From Prevotella sp. (GTDB taxonomy: Bacteria > Bacteroidota > Bacteroidia > Bacteroidales > Bacteroidaceae), in the NCBI GenBank assembly GCA_017479675.1, contig JAFVBX010000016.1, forward strand, positions 1 through 33,104: DNA of 33,104 bases, read 5' to 3'. Positions 9,493 through 16,817 of this stretch are shown piece by piece (within the stretch, counting starts at the first letter, position 1; the number at the start of each line of letters is the position of its first letter). The notes below the pieces were generated by a model. The model saw nothing but the letters and a program-made list of their open reading frames with translations, was not told the origin of the DNA and did no database searches. Both the position numbers and the translations under genes were made by a program.

Positions 9493-9855
9493 TTATCCAA
9501 GTGTGCCCTTAAATTCCATATATGTCTGTTTTTCATCGGCTATTGTTGCAAGCACGATGTAAACGTTGTCCTTAGGCGTTGCGCTTACGGTGACATTTAC
9601 TTCGGGACATACTGTGGGTGTAGCAATGGCTGTAAGTCTGCATTGCTTGATAGACTGAATACGGAGATTTTTGCCGACAAGCCTTATGGCACATTCCTTG
9701 ATTGTCTCAATGTTACAGACACCAGGACATACGGGATCGCCAGGGAAATGACCGTCATAGACGTTGCAATCAGGCAGGATGCTGACACGATATGTGGCAG
9801 ACATGTCTTGCTTGTCCTCCTTCAGTATTTTGTAGAACTTATTCTCTAAAAACAT
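9493..9855 (-). CDS. FabZ-like hotdog 3-hydroxyacyl-ACP dehydratase
   Basis: The 120-residue protein has a single hotdog fold. The active-site helix motif is GHFPGDPVCPGV, with H36 and E50 spaced 14 residues apart exactly as the catalytic His/Glu pair of FabZ. It therefore should remove water from a 3-hydroxyacyl chain carried on the ACP encoded two genes upstream. It is shorter than FabZ (about 145-150 aa) and lacks the usual N-terminal IPHRYPFL block, beginning instead with MFLENKFYKIL, which resembles the ApeI-type dehydratases of aryl-polyene clusters. The gene is 22 bp after its neighbour dehydratase gene and 16 bp before the exporter start. Confidence 0.82.
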   Translation of the reverse strand: MFLENKFYKILKEDKQDMSATYRVSILPDCNVYDGHFPGDPVCPGVCNIETIKECAIRLVGKNLRIQSIKQCRLTAIATPTVCPEVNVTVSATPKDNVYIVLATIADEKQTYMEFKGTLG

Positions 9856-9877
9856 AGTTCAATGTGTGTTGTTACTC

Positions 9878-10288
9878 TTATGGCTTGACAAATATCTTCA
9901 TCTGAGTATCGGCTACAGTATCGTCACCAATCTTTGTTTCGCCACGTATGATGGTTATACCTTCTACCTCGGGACCCATTGTTATGGTGGTGGTAAGAAT
10001 ATCTCCCTGCTTCGGACGAGCGTAGAGATGGAAATTTTTCACTTCGCCGATATATCCCACTGGCGGCTCTGTGGCTCCAGCCTCTATAGCTTTAAATCCT
10101 GCAAAGGCGCTCGCCGATTGGGCTATGTGTTCTATCAAGCCAGGTTCTGCCATCAGTCCGTCTTCGTCAATGAAGAAATTATCAGGGCGAACGGTGAGCT
10201 GGCATGTTGCCTCTTCTCCATTAACGCACAACAGCTCGTCGACCATCATGATCGGCGAGCGTTGTGGTATAAGTTTCTTAATATCCAT
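9878..10288 (-). CDS. ApeP-like hotdog dehydratase lacking the FabZ histidine
   Basis: This 136-residue protein begins with the block KLIPQRSPIMMVDELL, which corresponds to the N-terminal strand of FabZ/FabA-type dehydratases, and has the helix motif EPGLIEHIAQSASAFAG, with E53 in the place of the catalytic glutamate. The canonical GHFPG segment is absent; the corresponding stretch reads FFIDEDGLMAEPG. This is the pattern of ApeP-type proteins from aryl-polyene clusters. It could act as the dehydratase for a different chain length, or as a partner subunit for the neighbouring FabZ-like protein. It lies 6 bp after the ACP gene. The fold is clear; the catalytic role is inferred. Confidence 0.78.
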   Translation of the reverse strand: MDIKKLIPQRSPIMMVDELLCVNGEEATCQLTVRPDNFFIDEDGLMAEPGLIEHIAQSASAFAGFKAIEAGATEPPVGYIGEVKNFHLYARPKQGDILTTTITMGPEVEGITIIRGETKIGDDTVADTQMKIFVKP

Positions 10289-10294
10289 CAGATA

Positions 10295-10534
10295 CTAAAT
10301 GTGTGACTCAATGTAATCATAGAGATCCTTGAAGGTCTGAATCTTTGGCAGATCCTCTGCAGGAATCTTAATCTTGTATGTGTACTGGATGAGTGCTACG
10401 AGGTCAACGAGTGAAAGACTATCGAGTGCAAGTGTGTTCTTCACATTTGCCTCTGGGGTGATGGTGCTTTCCTCAACCTCGAATTCCTCTGCGAGTACAG
10501 AATTAACTTTTGCAATAATTTCTTCGCGTGTCAT
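10295..10534 (-). CDS. Acyl carrier protein
   Basis: The 79-residue acidic four-helix protein carries the phosphopantetheine attachment motif LALDSLSLVDL, with S39 as the modified serine. The rest follows the ACP pattern (TREEIIAKVNSVL at the N-terminus, a C-terminal helix ending IESHI). It is probably a dedicated carrier for the ketosynthase encoded directly upstream, since the primary fatty-acid ACP is normally next to fabF elsewhere and has the motif DSLDTVE rather than DSLSLVD. A 70-bp gap separates it from the ketosynthase stop; the two dehydratase genes follow closely. Confidence 0.93.
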   Translation of the reverse strand: MTREEIIAKVNSVLAEEFEVEESTITPEANVKNTLALDSLSLVDLVALIQYTYKIKIPAEDLPKIQTFKDLYDYIESHI

Positions 10535-10604
10535 AATAATGTAAGTTTGTTTTGTTTATGTTTTGTTCTGAATAATAGTTTAATATCAAGTGTAAAGTGT
10601 GCTA

Positions 10605-11822
10605 TTACAAGTTCTTGATTATCAGCGTAGAGTTGGTTCCGCCAAAGCCAAATGAGTTGGTGAGGAACATATCAAAGTTAGCTAATTTCGTCTCTGGAAC
10701 GACGTTGATGCATGCTGTTTCCTCATCGGGTTCAGAGAAGTTGATGTTTCCTGCAATGAAACCGTTTTTCATCATCAGCATAGAATAAATCGTCTCTGCT
10801 GCTCCTGCTGCCCACATTTCATGTCCAGTTTGTGATTTTGTAGATGTCACAGGAACCTTGTAGTCACCGAATATCTGTGCTATTGCCATTGCCTCACGAC
10901 CGTCTCCGGCATGGGTAGATGTGGCATGAGCGTTGATATAGCCGATTTGCTTTGGGTCGATGCCACCATTCTTGAGGGCAAGTTCAAGGGAACGGGCTGG
11001 ACCTGCCACATTTGGAGTAGAGATGTGGTCACCATTACCAGAGAATCCCCAGCCGACTATCTCTGCGAGGATAGGAGCTCCACGCTTTACTGCGTGCTCA
11101 TAGCTCTCAAGTATTACGGTGGCAGCTCCTCCGCCAGGAACAAGTCCGTCACGTCCTTTGTCGAATGGTCGTGAAGCCTTGGTAGGCTCATCTTCACGTG
11201 TAGAGAATGCCTGTATTCCGTCGAATGATGCTACACAATACATATTTGCTTCCTGTGCTCCACCTGCAATGATGCAATCAGAGAGTCCGTTTTTGATAAG
11301 GAGATAGGCATTGCCTATAGCCAAAGAGCTTGAAGCACATGCAGCACTTGACGTAAGGTTGATGCCGCGCAGCTTGAAAAGACAAGCCAGATTCATCGTT
11401 ACCGTAGAGTTCATTGACTGGAAAATGGCTCCAGAACCACAAGCTGCTGTGTCTCCAAACTCACGGAACTTGTCCAAGGCACGCATGGTGGCCTCAGCAA
11501 CAGAGTCGTTACCATATATGATTCCTACCTCGTTCTTGTCAAGGAAATCCTGATCTATCTTTGCTGCCTCAAGTGCATCCTTTGTCGCCATATAAGCATA
11601 TTGAGCCTCTTCTGGCATAAACTGGCGCATATTGCGTGGAACAAAAGGCTTTAAGTCAGGTTTCGGTACATCGGCACACAGAGCAGAGCGGAAACCTGCA
11701 TCCTTACGCTCTTGTGAGAAGATGATACCACTCTTGCCGTCAAACAATGCCTGACGTACATCGTCAAGTGTCTGTCCTAAACAGGACCATATACCCATAC
11801 CTGTTATTACAACTCTATTCAT
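10605..11822 (-). CDS. Beta-ketoacyl-ACP synthase (FabF/KAS II type)
   Basis: The enzyme condenses malonyl-ACP with an acyl-ACP to lengthen the chain by two carbons. The thiolase-fold catalytic triad is complete: C162 in SAACASSS, H299 in NAHATSTHAGD and H334 in KSQTGHEMWAAGA, with K329 just ahead. At 405 residues the length is normal. The start MNRVVITGMGIWS aligns with the usual N-terminus. The setting with a private ACP and dehydratases, and with GHEMWAAGA where FabF commonly has GHLLGAAG, points to a specialised ketosynthase rather than the housekeeping FabF. Its stop is 70 bp before the ACP start; it begins 19 bp after the GNAT-like gene ends. Confidence 0.93.
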   Translation of the reverse strand: MNRVVITGMGIWSCLGQTLDDVRQALFDGKSGIIFSQERKDAGFRSALCADVPKPDLKPFVPRNMRQFMPEEAQYAYMATKDALEAAKIDQDFLDKNEVGIIYGNDSVAEATMRALDKFREFGDTAACGSGAIFQSMNSTVTMNLACLFKLRGINLTSSAACASSSLAIGNAYLLIKNGLSDCIIAGGAQEANMYCVASFDGIQAFSTREDEPTKASRPFDKGRDGLVPGGGAATVILESYEHAVKRGAPILAEIVGWGFSGNGDHISTPNVAGPARSLELALKNGGIDPKQIGYINAHATSTHAGDGREAMAIAQIFGDYKVPVTSTKSQTGHEMWAAGAAETIYSMLMMKNGFIAGNINFSEPDEETACINVVPETKLANFDMFLTNSFGFGGTNSTLIIKNL

Positions 11823-11841
11823 ATCTGTTTGTTTTAAACTG

Positions 11842-12972
11842 TTAAATATCTTTCTTCCAACATCTGCGGCGTTTTACCGTCTTAGGGTTCAGAGGCTTCC
11901 ACTGAGACAATTCCCTGATGTTTGTGTCAAGTTGAGGGTTTGTCTCACACCACTTAATTCCCAGTTTATTGAATACAGGTATCAGGTGAGCAAACATCGT
12001 TGCATTAACGCCCATTCCCTGCATATCCGGTCTTATGCCAATAATCATCAACTGTGCCTTATCTTGCTTTCCGAACATGAGAGCCTTAAGCAGATGAAAC
12101 CAACCGAAGGGAAGCAACTTTCCCTTGGTTTTCGCAAGTCCGTCAGAGAAATCACGACATGTTACGGCTATACCGACAAGTTCTCCCTTGTTGTCTTCAG
12201 CAATAGCTTGCATATCTATGCTTATCAACGGCAGAAACTTCTTCAGTACGTCATCAGCCTGTTCCTCAGAGAATGGTGCGAAACCATAAAGAGGGGCGTA
12301 CGAGTCGTTCAGCAACTTGAATATTCGCTGCCCATATTCACCATAAAGGTCTTTTTTCTTCTTTCTTACAATATGTACGCCAAACTCCTGTCGTGAATAG
12401 TCTGCAACACGTTGGAAACGGGCTGGTATCTGTTGTGGCACCTCGAAGCGTATCTGTAGCCAGTCGGCAGACTTTACAAACCCCAGTTGTTCCATGTGTT
12501 CCCTGTAGTATGGCGGATTCCAGAATTCCATGAAGCAGCCCTTGAGTTCAAAGTCCTCTATCAGCATGCCCTCCTTGTCAAAGTCGGTGATGCCCATAGG
12601 CCCCTGTATCTCATTCATTCCGAATGATTTTCCCCAGTCGGCAACAGTAGAGAGCAGCGCACGTGACACTTCTATATCATCGATAAACTCAATATAAGTA
12701 AACCTGACAATTTGCTTTTTCCACGTTTCGTTAGACTTCTTGCTTATTATGCCTACAATTCGTCCTACAGTAACGTTGTCTTTCTGAGCGATAAAAGGCT
12801 GTACCTCAGCAAATGGTAAGTCGCGATTTTTCTTTGGGTTAAAGAAGTCACGTATGTCGCTGTCCAAGTCAGGTACATACTGCTCATAGTCCTTGTAAAT
12901 GGTTCTGGGAAGTGAGACGAAAGCATCCATCTCATTTCGTGTTTGTACCTTTATGACCTTAATATCACTCAT
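11842..12972 (-). CDS. GNAT-superfamily acyltransferase-like protein, 376 aa
   Basis: The protein belongs to a widespread family of about 380 residues with a GNAT-like fold, recognised by FVSLPRTIYKDYEQYVPDLDSDI, FNPKKNRDLPFAEVQPFIA, VGRIVGI, then GPMGITDFDKEGMLIEDFE and WNPPYYREHMEQLGF. A second GNAT-like half follows, ending in IIGIRPDMQGMGVNATMFAHLIPVF. There is no signal peptide or membrane segment. Family members are often annotated only as N-acetyltransferase or hypothetical. As the first gene of the run with a ketosynthase and a private ACP, it may transfer an ACP-bound acyl group to an amine, as some GNAT-fold N-acyl amino acid synthases do; that function is inferred from context. The promoter at 13001-13031 lies just upstream. 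Confidence 0.72.
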   Translation of the reverse strand: MSDIKVIKVQTRNEMDAFVSLPRTIYKDYEQYVPDLDSDIRDFFNPKKNRDLPFAEVQPFIAQKDNVTVGRIVGIISKKSNETWKKQIVRFTYIEFIDDIEVSRALLSTVADWGKSFGMNEIQGPMGITDFDKEGMLIEDFELKGCFMEFWNPPYYREHMEQLGFVKSADWLQIRFEVPQQIPARFQRVADYSRQEFGVHIVRKKKKDLYGEYGQRIFKLLNDSYAPLYGFAPFSEEQADDVLKKFLPLISIDMQAIAEDNKGELVGIAVTCRDFSDGLAKTKGKLLPFGWFHLLKALMFGKQDKAQLMIIGIRPDMQGMGVNATMFAHLIPVFNKLGIKWCETNPQLDTNIRELSQWKPLNPKTVKRRRCWKKDI

Positions 12973-13000
12973 TTGTTCCTGCGTGTTCTCAAATCTTCTG

Positions 13001-13031
13001 CAAAATTACTACATTTTTTTTACATACACAA
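13001..13031 (-). promoter_or_regulatory. Bacteroidota-type promoter for the ten-gene minus-strand run
   Basis: On the minus strand TAATTTTG (13001-13008) fits the -7 consensus TAnnTTTG, and TTG (13029-13031) lies exactly 20 nt upstream as the -33 element. Transcription would begin near 12995, about 22 nt ahead of the ATG of the GNAT-like gene at 12970-12972. No other good promoter was seen between the following nine genes. Confidence 0.8.
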
Positions 13032-13096
13032 CTTTTATGCGAAAAAACGGATAAACATAGAGAGTTTTTAGATGCAGAAACGGGTGGTGTGAGAAT

Positions 13097-13130
13097 AAAA
13101 AAAGAATTGATTGTCTCACGACAATCAATC
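13097..13130 (-). terminator. Intrinsic terminator of the small RNA unit
   Basis: Read on the minus strand, ATTGATTGTC and GACAATCAAT form a perfect 10-bp stem closed by the loop GTGA, extended by a G-T pair, and followed by seven T residues (complement of 13097-13103). The plus strand has no T-run after the stem, so termination is directed toward lower coordinates. Confidence 0.88.
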
Positions 13131-13166
13131 TTCATTAACCTTAATAATCTAATACCATGAAAAACA
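13097..13166 (-). ncRNA. Short free-standing transcript (candidate small RNA or leader)
   Basis: A promoter (13172-13202) and a strong intrinsic terminator (13097-13130) bracket about 70 nt with no credible protein gene. The predicted RNA starts near 13166 and contains GGTATTAGATTATTAAGG followed by the terminator hairpin. A five-codon reading frame (ATG GTA TTA GAT TAT TAA, peptide MVLDY) sits near the middle, at 13140-13157. The downstream operon has its own promoter beyond the terminator, so this is either an independent small RNA or an attenuated leader. Function is unknown. Confidence 0.6.
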
Positions 13167-13171
13167 CGTTG

Positions 13172-13202
13172 CAAAAGTACGTTTTTTTTTCGTTTGATGC
13201 AA
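13172..13202 (-). promoter_or_regulatory. Bacteroidota-type promoter for the small RNA unit
   Basis: TACTTTTG (complement of 13172-13179) fits TAnnTTTG, and TTG (complement of 13200-13202) lies exactly 20 nt upstream. The start of transcription would be near 13166, about 35 nt before the terminator hairpin. No protein gene starts between this promoter and its terminator apart from a five-codon frame. Confidence 0.78.
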
Positions 13203-13246
13203 GTGTTTTAGTGTTAAAAGGGGTATCTTGCCGCATTGTTTTTACA

Positions 13247-13816
13247 TTAATTAAACTTTGAACCGTCCCAATTTACATTTCTTTGCACGTTTTTGTTTTT
13301 TAGCTGCTCTTTGTCTTCCTGCGTTATGACGGGGATGTTAAGTCGAAGAAGCAGTTCTCTGGGTGACTCTGTCATATATGCGCTGACTAGAGGAAACTCC
13401 GTAGTTTCTTCGAACCCTTCAAAATTAAACGCTGAAAAGTCAAACGTACGGATAGGCTCCCATACATTACTATATAAATAGCAGACACTTTCCTGCAGGG
13501 GAGCACCATAGGTCTTGATTACCAACAAGGTGTCACTACTTATACGTCCGATTTCAATTGTGTTATGTTCTGAAAGTTTCAGGGTGATGATGTCATCCGT
13601 CAACCGCGTGAGTTCGATTTTTCCCAATGAACTATTTGTGGAAACCACGGTGTCAGGTTCCATCTTTTTCAGTTCCACAAGTTCCTTTCTTTGTGCTTCT
13701 GGCATATAGGGTAATATCTCGGATGGCATTTTCACAAACATCTCTGAAACATTTTGTGCCATTCCGTTTACAGAAAAGAGTAAACTCAGGATAACAGTAT
13801 GTAAAAATTTATGCAT
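13247..13816 (-). CDS. DUF3256 family secreted protein
   Basis: The 189-residue protein matches DUF3256, a family of exported Bacteroidota proteins of unknown function. Residues 1-20 are a signal peptide (HKFLHTVILSLLFSVNGMAQ), followed by the family hallmark MFVKMPSEILPYMPEAQRKELVE. The remainder is beta-rich with SPRELLLRLNIP near the C-terminus. It probably lies in the periplasm or on the outer membrane. It is the last gene of the SPOR-ruvX-def-TPR run, 37 bp after the TPR gene. No clear terminator hairpin was seen after its stop; the small RNA promoter begins about 45 bp further on. Confidence 0.82.
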   Translation of the reverse strand: MHKFLHTVILSLLFSVNGMAQNVSEMFVKMPSEILPYMPEAQRKELVELKKMEPDTVVSTNSSLGKIELTRLTDDIITLKLSEHNTIEIGRISSDTLLVIKTYGAPLQESVCYLYSNVWEPIRTFDFSAFNFEGFEETTEFPLVSAYMTESPRELLLRLNIPVITQEDKEQLKNKNVQRNVNWDGSKFN

Positions 13817-13853
13817 AGTCTGAAATTATGTATTCGATAGATGCCTTGGTGAT

Positions 13854-15800
13854 TTACTTCTTCAACAGGTTGTATGCTCCATACAGTCCCAGCTCTCCAG
13901 ACTTGGAGAAGTCTTTTCTTGCTTCTGCCGATTTGCCTGTTTTCTGGTATGCCAACCCTCTGTTGTAGTAGGCGTATGGCATCTGAGGGGAATGTAGTAT
14001 CGCTTTCGAGAAGCAGTCTATTGCCTTGTCATATTCCGCTCTTCTTGCATAGTATGTCCCCAGACAGTATAGTATCATGGGATTGTCAGGCGAGGCTTTA
14101 AGCAGTTTGTTGAAGTTGTCCATGATTCCGACATTACGCAGGTCGTTTTCCTTTGTAGTGGTGCCCTTTTCGTACTCTGCCATCATAGCCGAACATACGG
14201 TTTTCTGCCATAGGGCGACAAAGTTGTCGGGTTGTTCCTTCAACACCTTTTCTATATCGTTCAGCGCATCCTGATAGTTCAGGGAAGAGGAATAGGCAAC
14301 AGCCCTCATTAGTGTCAGCCTTACTGCCTTCTCTGTGCTGTTGGTGTGCTCTATCATGGCTGACAGGGAATCGATGACAGCAAACATCTCTATGCCGTTT
14401 GTCTCGCTTATGTTTCCCAGACTGATGTTCAGGAGGTCGTTCTTGTTTGTCACATGATATACTTCCTCAAGGAAATGAGAGGCATGTTGCTCATAAGGGA
14501 TGTATGACGAAATGTTGTCGTTGCCGTTTGATAACATTGTCAGCGCTATATATGGCTGGAACATTTCAGAGGTGTTCCTGTTCTGTACCTTTCCTCTGTA
14601 GGTACTTGAATATTCGTGCTGCTCCTGCGCCTCGTCATCTACCACTATCTGATTATATTTCTCTGGGTCTATGTCGCTGAGTTTCCTCATCGCATTAAGT
14701 TTGGACTTGCTCCATCTGTTTTGTATGCCCATGTGTTTATTCATCTGGGCTTTGATGATGCGAAACTCATCCATCTCTGCCTTCGCCTTCATACCGAGTT
14801 TCCTGTAGCATGCTGCCCTGTAGTGCAATCCTGTCCAGAAGTTTGGAAACTGGTTGATTACTATGCTATAGTCGCGTATGGCTCCATGCAGGTCTCCAGT
14901 ACGGTCGAGTAGGGTGGCACGGTTGAAGATGGCCATGATGTTTCCCGGCTCTAAGGAGAGTACATAGTTGAAATCCTCGATAGCCCTGTTGTCGTCTCCT
15001 ACCTGTTGCCTCAGCAATCCTCTGTTGTAGTGGGCAAGAAAATTATTAGGGTCATGTTCCAAGGCGGTATCATAGTCGGACATAGCCCCTCGCAGGTTGT
15101 AAAGCTTCAGCCTTGCCAATGCTCTGTTGATGTAACACGAAACGTTCTTTGGTTTATAGTGCAAAGCCTTCGAAAGGCAGGTATCAGCCTGTCCCCAATT
15201 CTCTTTCTGCAAGGCGATATAGCCTTTCATTCTCCATGCTTCGGCATTGTATGACTCTACTCCAAGCGTCTTGTCCAGCCATACCGAAGCATGTATCGTG
15301 TCTCCTTGCTTGAGGTATGCCTCTGCCTTCATGAGATAGGGTGGGGCATACTTCTTCCACTTATTTATAATAATGTCAAGCTGTATGTGGGCCGTATCAT
15401 ACGACTCTTTCTCCAGATAGCAAGCCGCCCTGTTGCACCAATACCCCTTGTTGTCAGCATCCAGCGCTATAGCGTTGCCATAGTCTGTTATCGCCTTGTC
15501 GTACTCTTTCTGCCTGATATAGGTGATGCCTCTCAGGTCATAGAGGTTGGTTATGTAGGGATTGAGCCTTATGGCTTGTGTTGCATCGTCGGCAGAGCCC
15601 TGCCAGTCGTCAAGGTAGTACTTCGCTATTGCTCGCAGTTCCCATGGTTCCCATAGGTAGGGTTTCTGGTTTATTGCCTGGTTGAAGTACTGTATGGACA
15701 AGACGTAGTCTTCATAATGGAGTGCAATTCGTCCGCTCGTGAGCAGACGATTAACGTTATACTGAGCCCTAACGCATAGGCAACAGTATAACGAAAGCAA
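13854..15800 (-). CDS. Tetratricopeptide repeat protein, secreted; start codon unclear
   Basis: At least ten TPR units can be read through most of the 648 residues, for example WEPWELRAIAKYYLDDW, then NLYDLRGITYIRQKEYDKAI, FLAHYNRGLLRQQVGDDNRAI and PYAYYNRGLAYQKTGKSAEA near the end. TPR arrays serve as protein-binding scaffolds; this one is probably periplasmic or bound to the outer membrane. A signal-peptide core ending CVRAQYN is evident, but the only start codon in frame is TTG at 15798-15800, which would leave 12 residues without a positive n-region. The frame is open upstream for 11 more codons (reading [10 protein letters not shown]) to a stop at 15834-15836, and this would complete a normal signal peptide, yet it has no ATG, GTG or TTG. 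The true start is therefore uncertain by up to 33 bp. Confidence 0.8.
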   Translation of the reverse strand: MLSLYCCLCVRAQYNVNRLLTSGRIALHYEDYVLSIQYFNQAINQKPYLWEPWELRAIAKYYLDDWQGSADDATQAIRLNPYITNLYDLRGITYIRQKEYDKAITDYGNAIALDADNKGYWCNRAACYLEKESYDTAHIQLDIIINKWKKYAPPYLMKAEAYLKQGDTIHASVWLDKTLGVESYNAEAWRMKGYIALQKENWGQADTCLSKALHYKPKNVSCYINRALARLKLYNLRGAMSDYDTALEHDPNNFLAHYNRGLLRQQVGDDNRAIEDFNYVLSLEPGNIMAIFNRATLLDRTGDLHGAIRDYSIVINQFPNFWTGLHYRAACYRKLGMKAKAEMDEFRIIKAQMNKHMGIQNRWSKSKLNAMRKLSDIDPEKYNQIVVDDEAQEQHEYSSTYRGKVQNRNTSEMFQPYIALTMLSNGNDNISSYIPYEQHASHFLEEVYHVTNKNDLLNISLGNISETNGIEMFAVIDSLSAMIEHTNSTEKAVRLTLMRAVAYSSSLNYQDALNDIEKVLKEQPDNFVALWQKTVCSAMMAEYEKGTTTKENDLRNVGIMDNFNKLLKASPDNPMILYCLGTYYARRAEYDKAIDCFSKAILHSPQMPYAYYNRGLAYQKTGKSAEARKDFSKSGELGLYGAYNLLKK

Positions 15801-15829
15801 TATGAATGCGACTTTTTTGATTCTTCTGC

Positions 15830-16390
15830 TTACTTACGTGGAGCCTTCACCTTGTATCCTGTACGGAAACGTCCTTGGAGCAAGGAGCGCAACTTAGACT
15901 TTATCAGCTGTTTGCGCAGGGGAGATATCCTGTCAATAAACATTGTGCCTTCAAGGTGGTCGAACTCATGCTGCATCACTCTGGCGAGATAGCCTTCCAC
16001 CCATTCGTCGTGCTCAGTGAAGTCCTCGTCCTGATACTTCACTCTTATTCGCTTAGGTCTGACCACATTCTCGCGTATTGCAGGCAGGGACAGGCATCCC
16101 TCTTGTGATGAGTCTGTCTGGCTCTTGTCGTAATCAACGATGTGCGAGTTTATGAATACTTTCTTAAATCCGTCATACTCTGGCAGGTCATCCTTCAGCA
16201 GGTCAAGGTCTATCACTACTAGTCTAATGGGGAGTCCTATCTGTGGAGCAGCCAGTCCGATGCCCTCGCTCGAAGCCAATGTGTCCCACATATCCTGTAT
16301 GAGGCCTTTCAGGTTGGGGTAGCTGGGCTCAATGTCCTCAGCCACTTTTCTCAGTACCGGTTGTCCGTATGTATAAATTGGTAATATCAT
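15830..16390 (-). CDS. def: Peptide deformylase
   Basis: This metalloenzyme (EC 3.5.1.88) removes the formyl group from the N-terminal methionine of new proteins. All three signature motifs are present: GIGLAAPQ (residues 43-50), EGCLSLP with metal-binding C99, and QHEFDHLEG with metal ligands H141 and H145 and catalytic E142. The 186-residue length is normal for a Bacteroidota deformylase with its charged C-terminal tail. The gene begins 4 nt after ruvX ends, which implies co-translation, and its stop lies just inside the upstream open frame of the TPR gene. Confidence 0.97.
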   Translation of the reverse strand: MILPIYTYGQPVLRKVAEDIEPSYPNLKGLIQDMWDTLASSEGIGLAAPQIGLPIRLVVIDLDLLKDDLPEYDGFKKVFINSHIVDYDKSQTDSSQEGCLSLPAIRENVVRPKRIRVKYQDEDFTEHDEWVEGYLARVMQHEFDHLEGTMFIDRISPLRKQLIKSKLRSLLQGRFRTGYKVKAPRK

Positions 16391-16394
16391 ATCC

Positions 16395-16808
16395 TTATCT
16401 TTTTGAGGCGAGGTAGCTTTGAAGTATTATAGTTGCTGAGATACGGTCCACGAGGGCTTTGTCTTGTCGTGCCTTCTTCCCCAGTCCGACTGTCAGCATC
16501 GTCTGGTGAGCCATTACCGAGGTAAACCTTTCGTCGTATCCCTCGATGGGAACTTCTGGGTGTCTCTTGCGCCACAAATTCTCAAATTGCTGTACCCTGC
16601 CGAGGTTTTCCGACGCTGTCCCGTTAGGCTGGTAGGGCTCACCTATTATTATTCTTTCTACCTGTTCCTTGCCGATGTAGTTCTCCAGATACTCCATCAG
16701 CCTTGATGTATCTATAGTATCAAGCGCACCGGGTACTATCTGCAACACGTCGGTAACAGCCAGTCCGGTACGCTTTTTTCCATAATCTATAGCCAGTATG
16801 CGAGCCAT
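16395..16808 (-). CDS. ruvX: Putative Holliday junction resolvase / pre-16S rRNA nuclease, YqgF family
   Basis: The 137-residue RNase H-fold nuclease has the start [18 protein letters not shown] with the acidic residue D8, the central [11 protein letters not shown], the block [11 protein letters not shown] and the C-terminal acidic residue in [13 protein letters not shown]. The family processes the 5' end of 16S rRNA in E. coli and has been proposed to resolve Holliday junctions. The ruvX-def pair is common in Bacteroidota. It starts 9 bp after the SPOR lipoprotein gene. Confidence 0.95.
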   Translation of the reverse strand: MARILAIDYGKKRTGLAVTDVLQIVPGALDTIDTSRLMEYLENYIGKEQVERIIIGEPYQPNGTASENLGRVQQFENLWRKRHPEVPIEGYDERFTSVMAHQTMLTVGLGKKARQDKALVDRISATIILQSYLASKR

Positions 16809-16817
16809 GTCTCCCTT

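Noticed and set aside
9477..9536. A 20-residue N-terminal extension of the exporter
   Set aside because: It would overlap the upstream dehydratase gene by 44 bp and add a polar lead before the first membrane helix; the ATG at 9474-9476 fits better.
6966..12972. Complete aryl-polyene or flexirubin cluster
   Set aside because: Ketoreductase, adenylation or ammonia-lyase starter enzymes, acyltransferase and methyltransferase are absent; only a subset of the usual parts is present.
12989..13174. A 61-codon minus-strand reading frame between the two minus-strand operons
   Set aside because: Its start codon lies inside the -7 element of the small RNA promoter and it runs through the terminator hairpin and the next promoter; the peptide has no recognisable features.
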